Assembly (NCBI GenBank): GCA_050633285.1
Contig: JBOEGG010000002.1
Span: forward strand, 310,001-374,000
DNA: 64,000 nt
Origin: UBA1672 sp050633285
GTDB lineage: Bacteria > Pseudomonadota > Alphaproteobacteria > Micavibrionales > Micavibrionaceae
Direction of reading: 5' to 3'
In this document: positions 60,391 to 64,000 of the stretch, piece by piece
Position numbering within the stretch: the first letter of the stretch is position 1
Layout of the letters: the number at the start of each line of letters is the position of its first letter
Made by a program: the position numbers and the translations under genes
The notes under the pieces: generated by a model
The model's database searches: none
What the model was told of the DNA's origin: nothing
What the model saw: only the letters and a program-made list of their open reading frames with translations

Positions 60391-60431
60391 TTTAAATCAG
60401 TTAAGCTTTTATGTTGGGGTGTCTCAACATA
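60387..60431. repeat. Palindrome and hairpin after the esterase gene
   Basis: CTGATTTAAATCAG (60387-60400) is a perfect 14-base palindrome overlapping the TGA stop. TATGTTG (60410-60416) and CAACATA (60425-60431) form a separate 7-base stem. No T-run follows, so a terminator is unlikely; these look like intergenic symmetry. Confidence 0.5.
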
Positions 60432-60670
60432 TGTAATAAGGGGGAGGTTTTGCCATTATAATAGGGCACGAATCTCTCCTGTTGCGTCTGATTTTCTCTA
60501 TATTTTCTTATTCTCACGAAATATTATTGCGCAATTTTGCTGCGCTGCGTTAGGCTTTGTGATTTTTCAGGTCTTTGTTTTAAGGTGCTGTAATTGCTGT
60601 ATTATTTTTGTTTCTAGAAGTTTGTGCATGCAATATTTTGTGGGTTGCAGCAAAGAAATATTATTTCACA

Positions 60671-60701
60671 TTGCCGTGTTTTCCTTAAAATGTGCTATAA
60701 T
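60671..60701 (+). promoter_or_regulatory. Extended -10 promoter upstream of the HNH gene
   Basis: TGCTATAAT (60693-60701) is a perfect extended -10 element; TTGCCG (60671-60676) is a weak -35 with 19-base spacing. Transcription would start near 60708 and give a structured leader of about 128 bases before the HNH ATG. Confidence 0.6.
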
Positions 60702-60835
60702 TAACCTATAGAGTGCGAGGCTTGCATTGCTTTTCCAAGCTCTTTCCTGTGAGCCTTCGATAGTGGCATTCTATCATACGGCCTGACCTTGTCCGTCATG
60801 ATAGAATCGGGGAAATGAAAAGGAGAGTGTGTGTT
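60702..60835 (+). ncRNA. Structured leader of the HNH gene
   Basis: The segment contains two stem systems. CGAGGCT (60716-60722) can pair with AGCCTTCG (60753-60760; one bulge), while GCTTG (60720-60724) can pair instead with CAAGC (60736-60740), so the two are mutually exclusive. Then ATTCTATCATACGG (60768-60781) pairs with CCGTCATGATAGAAT (60793-60807; one bulged C), a strong hairpin ending just before the ribosome site AGGAG at 60821-60825. I do not recognise a riboswitch class. Confidence 0.5.
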
Positions 60836-61408
60836 ATGAACACAGCAACGATGCCGTTAGACCGGTGCCATGCATTGATATTGAATGCGGATTTTAGACC
60901 GTTAAGCTATTTTCCGTTATCTGTTTGGCCTTGGCAGGATGCTGTTAAGGCTATTTTTAGAGGTAGCGTAAACGTCGTCTCAGAATATGAGCGGATAATA
61001 AGATCTCCGCAAATTGAGATGAAGCTACCATCTGTCTTATCATTAAAAGAATATGTAACACCATCAAACACACCGGCTTTCACACGGTTTAATCTATATT
61101 TACGAGATCGGTGGGAATGCCAATATTGCGGTGATGGTTTTAAAACACACGAACTAACATTTGACCATGTCATTCCGCGCTCTAAGGGAGGAAAAACAAA
61201 TTGGGAGAATATCGTCGCAGCGTGCCGATGTTGTAATTCACAAAAAAGCAACAAAATGCCCGCAGACATAGGAATGTTCCCAAGAGTAACACCAAGACAG
61301 CCTACACTATTTGAATTACAGGATAGAGGCCGTAAATTCCCCCCGAACTTCCTTCATGAGAGTTGGGGGGATTTTCTTTATTGGGACAGTGAATTGACAG
61401 AAGATTAA
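60836..61408 (+). CDS. HNH endonuclease
   Basis: The 190-residue protein has an N-terminal segment LILNADFRPLSYFPLSVWPW followed by a PSVLSLKEYV segment, then the HNH domain: two Cys pairs CQYCGDGF and CRCCNSQKSNKMP around the HNH core LTFDHVIPRSKGGKTNWENI. The zinc-type HNH layout (CxxC...DHV...N...CxxC) is intact. Such stand-alone HNH proteins are widespread in alphaproteobacteria, function unclear. ATG 60836 is chosen as AGGAG lies ten bases upstream; an ATG at 60815 also exists. Confidence 0.9.
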   Translation: MNTATMPLDRCHALILNADFRPLSYFPLSVWPWQDAVKAIFRGSVNVVSEYERIIRSPQIEMKLPSVLSLKEYVTPSNTPAFTRFNLYLRDRWECQYCGDGFKTHELTFDHVIPRSKGGKTNWENIVAACRCCNSQKSNKMPADIGMFPRVTPRQPTLFELQDRGRKFPPNFLHESWGDFLYWDSELTED

Positions 61409-61586
61409 GACAAAGGATGAAACGCAAACAGGATTAAAAAGCCAAGGGGGCTATAAGGCTAACTAAGAATTTGGCATGCCACGGAAAGCGGTTTTCAAGG
61501 TGTGCTGATAACCGACGCAGACGTTACTCGATCAGGCATGGTGCTTGTGGGAGGGCTGCGTTAACGTGCAACGAAAGGAGGATGTT
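61409..61586 (+). promoter_or_regulatory. Structured intergenic leader before the small membrane gene
   Basis: 178 bases with no gene. ACGCAG (61515-61520) can pair with CTGCGT (61556-61561), and ACGTTA (61521-61526) with TAACGT (61562-61567). The orders are parallel, so both cannot form as nested stems; they are alternative or pseudoknotted. TGTGCTGAT (61501-61509) pairs with ATCAGGCATG (61531-61540). A GGGCT-type repeat lies at 61445-61460. The ribosome site AAAGGAGG for the next gene ends it. No promoter is obvious, so it may be transcribed with HNH. Confidence 0.4.
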
Positions 61587-61946
61587 ATGTTTACACATAT
61601 CACAAATCTTGCACAAATACGGTCAATCACACAGGCTTTTGGATTTTTCCTGTTTTATACGGTTCTGTTGGTTGGTCTTTCAACCTTTCTTGGCCACTAT
61701 TTAGGTGTGCTAGGAATGGTAGACGGTACAGTTGGTACGTTCTTTGAGGGTAGCCACTGGCATACGATGATTAGTGCCGCATGGACACTAATACTTTCAA
61801 GTATGATCCTGTCAGGCAAGAAGTTAACGAATGATTTGATGGCCGTTATCATCACATTCGTTGGTGTATACTTGTCATATAAGGTTGATGTCATTTTGGG
61901 GATGGTTATGGTGTCTTACCTAACGACCCTGGATGCGAAAAAATAA
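61587..61946 (+). CDS. Small integral membrane protein, unknown
   Basis: The 119-residue protein has about three membrane helices: FGFFLFYTVLLVGLSTFLGH, MISAAWTLILSSMILSG and VIITFVGVYLSYKVDVILGM (the last may continue to VMVSYL). A conserved-looking HYLGVLGMVDGTVGTFFEGS lies between helices 1 and 2. No family is recognised. An excellent ribosome site (AAAGGAGG, five bases spacing) supports ATG 61587 over an earlier ATG at 61545. Confidence 0.8.
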   Translation: MFTHITNLAQIRSITQAFGFFLFYTVLLVGLSTFLGHYLGVLGMVDGTVGTFFEGSHWHTMISAAWTLILSSMILSGKKLTNDLMAVIITFVGVYLSYKVDVILGMVMVSYLTTLDAKK

Positions 61947-61978
61947 AACCAAAAAATCTATAATAATAACACCTCTAA

Positions 61979-62010
61979 AGAGCCGGAACATTTCTTCGGC
62001 TCTCTTTTTT
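61979..62010 (+). terminator. Rho-independent terminator
   Basis: AGAGCCG (61979-61985) and CGGCTCT (61997-62003) form a 7-base GC-rich stem with an 11-base loop, followed by a C and six T's. It ends the membrane-protein transcript. Confidence 0.85.
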
Positions 62011-62032
62011 GATTTGAAAGTACACCGAGCAA

Positions 62033-62104
62033 GTGCGAGGCGGGAGAAATCCCGAAGCGTGCACGGCGTATGAGTGCCCGTTTATTTTCATACCAAATAA
62101 ACGG
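62033..62104. ncRNA. Dense inverted repeats: candidate RNA element or palindromic repeat
   Basis: Downstream of the terminator, CGGGA-GAAA-TCCCG (62041-62054) is a 5-base stem capped by a GNRA tetraloop, nested within GTGC (62033-62036) and GCAC (62061-62064). Next, CCGTTTATTT (62078-62087) and AAATAAACGG (62095-62104) form a perfect 10-base stem. The region is not explained by any gene and resembles a structured RNA or a dispersed palindromic repeat. Confidence 0.45.
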
Positions 62105-62129
62105 ATATTAGCTGTAACCCGCAAAAAGC

Positions 62130-62158
62130 TTGACTTTATTGGCTGTTTGACATAAGAA
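62130..62158 (+). promoter_or_regulatory. Candidate promoter before the 41-residue ORF
   Basis: TTGACT (62130-62135), 17 bases, TAAGAA (62153-62158). A second -35-like TTGACA (62147-62152) has no good -10. Transcription would begin about 30 bases before the small ORF. Confidence 0.35.
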
Positions 62159-62194
62159 AGCGCTTGTAAGCAATGTAGTTATGGTAGGCGTGAA

Positions 62195-62320
62195 ATGTTT
62201 AATGACCTTTTTGATTTCGGAAAAAAACGAAGCTTAAAACAATCTGTAGGTTTCTTTTTGTTCCACGGCGGTATCGCCGTTACAATTATGACTCTTCTAA
62301 AAGTGGTGGGTGCTTCTTAG
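62195..62320 (+). CDS. Possible 41-residue membrane microprotein
   Basis: Reads MFNDLFDFGKKRSLKQSVGF, then a hydrophobic FLFHGGIAVTIMTLLKVVGA and S. A basic N-terminal half followed by a single hydrophobic helix would suit a small membrane protein. A candidate promoter lies upstream, and TAGG is a weak ribosome site. It overlaps the 3' end of dsbB on the other strand by 35 bases, which lowers confidence. No homologue is known to me. Confidence 0.4.
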   Translation: MFNDLFDFGKKRSLKQSVGFFLFHGGIAVTIMTLLKVVGAS

Positions 62321-62819
62321 TTTTGAATGCACTAATCAGACAAAAAAGAGCAAGCATAAAACACACACCAATATTGTAATTCGCCATGGATAGCCCAAGG
62401 ACCGGATCCTGCCATGGTATCACACTACAATCACCAAGCGGCGCACTCATAAGGTTTTCAAGGATGCTCTTGGAGGAATCATCATGTTCGATAAACGGGT
62501 TGGCGCAACCCTCCACGGCTGATGTCCACCAATGCTGTTCAACGCCGGTATGATAGAACGCAATACCACTATTGATGAGAAACGCGATAGAGGAAAGTAC
62601 GAGAGTGCCAATCGCAGCGATCCGACGTTTACGCAGGGTAAACCCGATTAATCCCAATAAGATAACGAACGCATATGGATAGCGTTGATAAATACAAAGC
62701 TCACAAGGCTCTAAAAGGAATATAGCTTCTGCAATAAATGCAGATGCCAAGCATACGGCGGAGATAAAGGTAATAAAACCAATTGAGTATGCGGGAGTAT
62801 TAAATAGTTTTTGAAGCAT
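62286..62819 (-). CDS. dsbB: Disulfide bond formation protein DsbB-like
   Basis: Inner-membrane protein that reoxidises DsbA with quinone. The 177-residue protein has four membrane helices, the first periplasmic CxxC pair in LLEPCELCIYQRYPYAFVIL, and a second loop with two Cys (VEGCANP and LGDCSVIPWQDP). This is the DsbB layout; the Q-binding Arg after YQR is present. It is nine bases after exoD on the same strand. Confidence 0.92.
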   Translation of the reverse strand: MLQKLFNTPAYSIGFITFISAVCLASAFIAEAIFLLEPCELCIYQRYPYAFVILLGLIGFTLRKRRIAAIGTLVLSSIAFLINSGIAFYHTGVEQHWWTSAVEGCANPFIEHDDSSKSILENLMSAPLGDCSVIPWQDPVLGLSMANYNIGVCFMLALFCLISAFKTKKHPPLLEES

Positions 62820-62828
62820 AATAAACGC

Positions 62829-63446
62829 CTATATGTATCCCTTGATGATGTCTTTCACGATATCTATTCCTTCTGCACCCAAAAAAGTTACAATTAGGAA
62901 AAGAGCTGATACCCATAATATACCAATAAACGCTCCGGCAAAGACGGCTATACCATCACGCATAATAACGCCAACAGCCATAAGGGCAATACCAAGTGAG
63001 GGAACAGTATTTGTAAGAGGGAACGGGATACAAACGGTAAGCGCCATGATAAGGCCAAAAATACCAATCAAATGAGAGCATATACCAATGGTCATAAACT
63101 CTAGGCGCGGCTTTACAAGTTTTTCTAAGCGCGTAAGCCACGGTAAAGTTGCCGTAATTATGGCACTCATTTTCTCACGTTTAATACTTTTGCGTTTGAT
63201 CCACTGTGGTAACCACACACTATGACGGCCCAGTGCTTGCTGCGCAGTGAGTAGTATAAGCGGGCTTGCAAGCAAGACGTTAATTCCCGGTGGGACAGGG
63301 ATTGGCAATGCCATCGGCACTGACAGGATAAGTAAAAGAAAACCAAATCCGCGCTCATGCAAAAGGTCAACAAGGTCACCAATGCTAACCCTTTCGCTTG
63401 TGATCTGCGTATTAATTTCTTTGAATATGTCGGAGATACTTCTCAT
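62829..63446 (-). CDS. exoD: Exopolysaccharide synthesis protein ExoD
   Basis: Membrane protein (205 residues, about four to five helices) of the ExoD family. It has the family core GDLVDLLHERGFGFLLLILS, PMALPIPVPPGINVLLASPL and GLIMALTVCIPFPLTNTVPS, then LGIALMAVGVIMRDGIAVFA. ExoD affects exopolysaccharide in rhizobia; biochemistry unknown. The start at 63446 is chosen from the conserved N-terminus; an open frame extends upstream without support. It is divergent from the partial gene at 63532. Confidence 0.9.
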   Translation of the reverse strand: MRSISDIFKEINTQITSERVSIGDLVDLLHERGFGFLLLILSVPMALPIPVPPGINVLLASPLILLTAQQALGRHSVWLPQWIKRKSIKREKMSAIITATLPWLTRLEKLVKPRLEFMTIGICSHLIGIFGLIMALTVCIPFPLTNTVPSLGIALMAVGVIMRDGIAVFAGAFIGILWVSALFLIVTFLGAEGIDIVKDIIKGYI

Positions 63447-63531
63447 ACCTACGGCATAGCAAATATGCAGAACTTTGACGAGAGGAAAAATATATGAATA
63501 ATGATATATAAGCATAGTGAAGGATAACCAC

Positions 63532-64000
63532 ATGATATCAGAGGATGATAAAAAATATGGTTCTACAATTGCTTTGGCTTTTATAACCAAAGCAGGAACG
63601 ATTAATCCGCATTTGCCTGTCGGTGAAAATACGGCCAAAGATATCGCTGCGATCTATATTGATGAGGATGTTGTCGATGGAAAAATGGCGTGGCGTGTTC
63701 GTGCTCTTCACGATTTTGGGCAAGAAAAGTTAAGAGACGTTTGTGTCATTACTGTTAAGGAACGTAAAGATGCATATGATTATGCAAGCCAGTTGGCACA
63801 TGAAAATGACAAGCTCCGTAAACTATCATCTGAGCCATATATTGTGGTCGATCCAAAGCGGATAAAAAGTGCAGGGAATAATAAGACATTTACTAAAGTT
63901 AAGGTAGATATGCTGTCGGTAAATGGAGAAAACATAACATCTATTACTTGTGCAGGGCATGATAAGGAGCATATCGAAGAGTTCGCTGAGATGTATAAGG
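63532..64000 (+). CDS. Unrecognised gene, cut by window edge
   Basis: An open frame from ATG 63532 (AAGGA about eight bases upstream) runs off the right edge with 156 codons. It reads KKYGSTIALAFITKAGTINP, then IYIDEDVVDGKMAWRVRALH, ERKDAYDYASQLAHENDKLR and VVDPKRIKSAGNNKTFTKVK. It is soluble, with no signal peptide or membrane helix seen. I do not know its family. Coding looks real (no stops, good ribosome site). Confidence 0.75.
   Translation, partial: MISEDDKKYGSTIALAFITKAGTINPHLPVGENTAKDIAAIYIDEDVVDGKMAWRVRALHDFGQEKLRDVCVITVKERKDAYDYASQLAHENDKLRKLSSEPYIVVDPKRIKSAGNNKTFTKVKVDMLSVNGENITSITCAGHDKEHIEEFAEMYK

Noticed and set aside
60410..60431. Terminator after the esterase gene
   Set aside because: The stem has no following T-run; it is kept only as a repeat.
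1..64000. CRISPR array, transposon, integrase, tRNA or rRNA gene
   Set aside because: No spaced direct-repeat array, transposase motif, or cloverleaf/rRNA signature was found in any gap that I read.

Overview
The window looks like a contiguous piece of an alphaproteobacterial chromosome of moderate to low GC. Several independent markers agree: a CckA-type hybrid kinase beside flhB, a TrcR (DUF1013) regulator, DUF6468 and MotE in the fliM operon, DUF1192 and DUF465/YdcH-type small proteins, the alphaproteobacterial SOS box (GTTC-N7-GTTC) in front of recA, and a petABC bc1 operon. A flagellated free-living or predatory relative of the Rhodospirillales/Micavibrio side of the class is plausible, but the sequence alone does not fix the order. 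I saw no rRNA, tRNA, CRISPR array, transposase or integrase.

Region 1 (1-18.8 kb) is flagellar. flgG (cut at the left edge) and flgF run leftward. fliL, fliM, a DUF6468 gene, motE, cheY and cheZ run rightward. Two tandem MotB-like genes and a 1045-residue secreted repeat protein follow. fliP, fliO and a free-standing FlhB C-domain homologue run leftward, and flgB, flgC, fliE, fliQ, fliR and flhB run rightward. The last block is split by two antisense genes (sulfotransferase-like protein, sodium/solute symporter). FliL, MotE and the repeat protein all carry similar His/Lys/Gly/Asp-rich linkers.

Region 2 (18.8-39.6 kb) holds cell-cycle, repair and envelope genes: a DUF4139 protein, cckA, SOS-controlled recA, then dapA, an ACT protein and smpB leftward, a soluble lytic transglycosylase, a LuxR-type response regulator with a second CckA-like hybrid kinase, a four-gene MoxR/DUF58/BatA-DUF4159/vWA-like membrane operon, and cca.

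Region 3 (39.6-50 kb) starts with two orphan genes around an odd intergenic segment with an 8-G run. It continues with hemF, trmL, petABC (cytochrome b has two large insertions), small conserved proteins, trcR, guaC and gloB. Region 4 (50-58.6 kb) has a translationally coupled trio (a 908-residue methyltransferase fusion, an NDUFAF5-like methyltransferase, gloB), then comF, ubiH-like, grxC, nitrilase-family hydrolase, metC and a lone antitoxin-like XRE regulator.

Region 5 (58.6-64 kb) has an LpxR-like lipid A deacylase, a carboxylesterase, an HNH endonuclease, a small membrane protein, dsbB, exoD and a partial unknown gene. Its long non-coding segments (60.4-60.8, 61.4-61.6 and 62.0-62.2 kb) contain strong inverted repeats and one extended -10 promoter. 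They are the best places in the window to look for undescribed RNA elements. The other strong novelty candidates are the 908-residue fusion protein and the enlarged cytochrome b.
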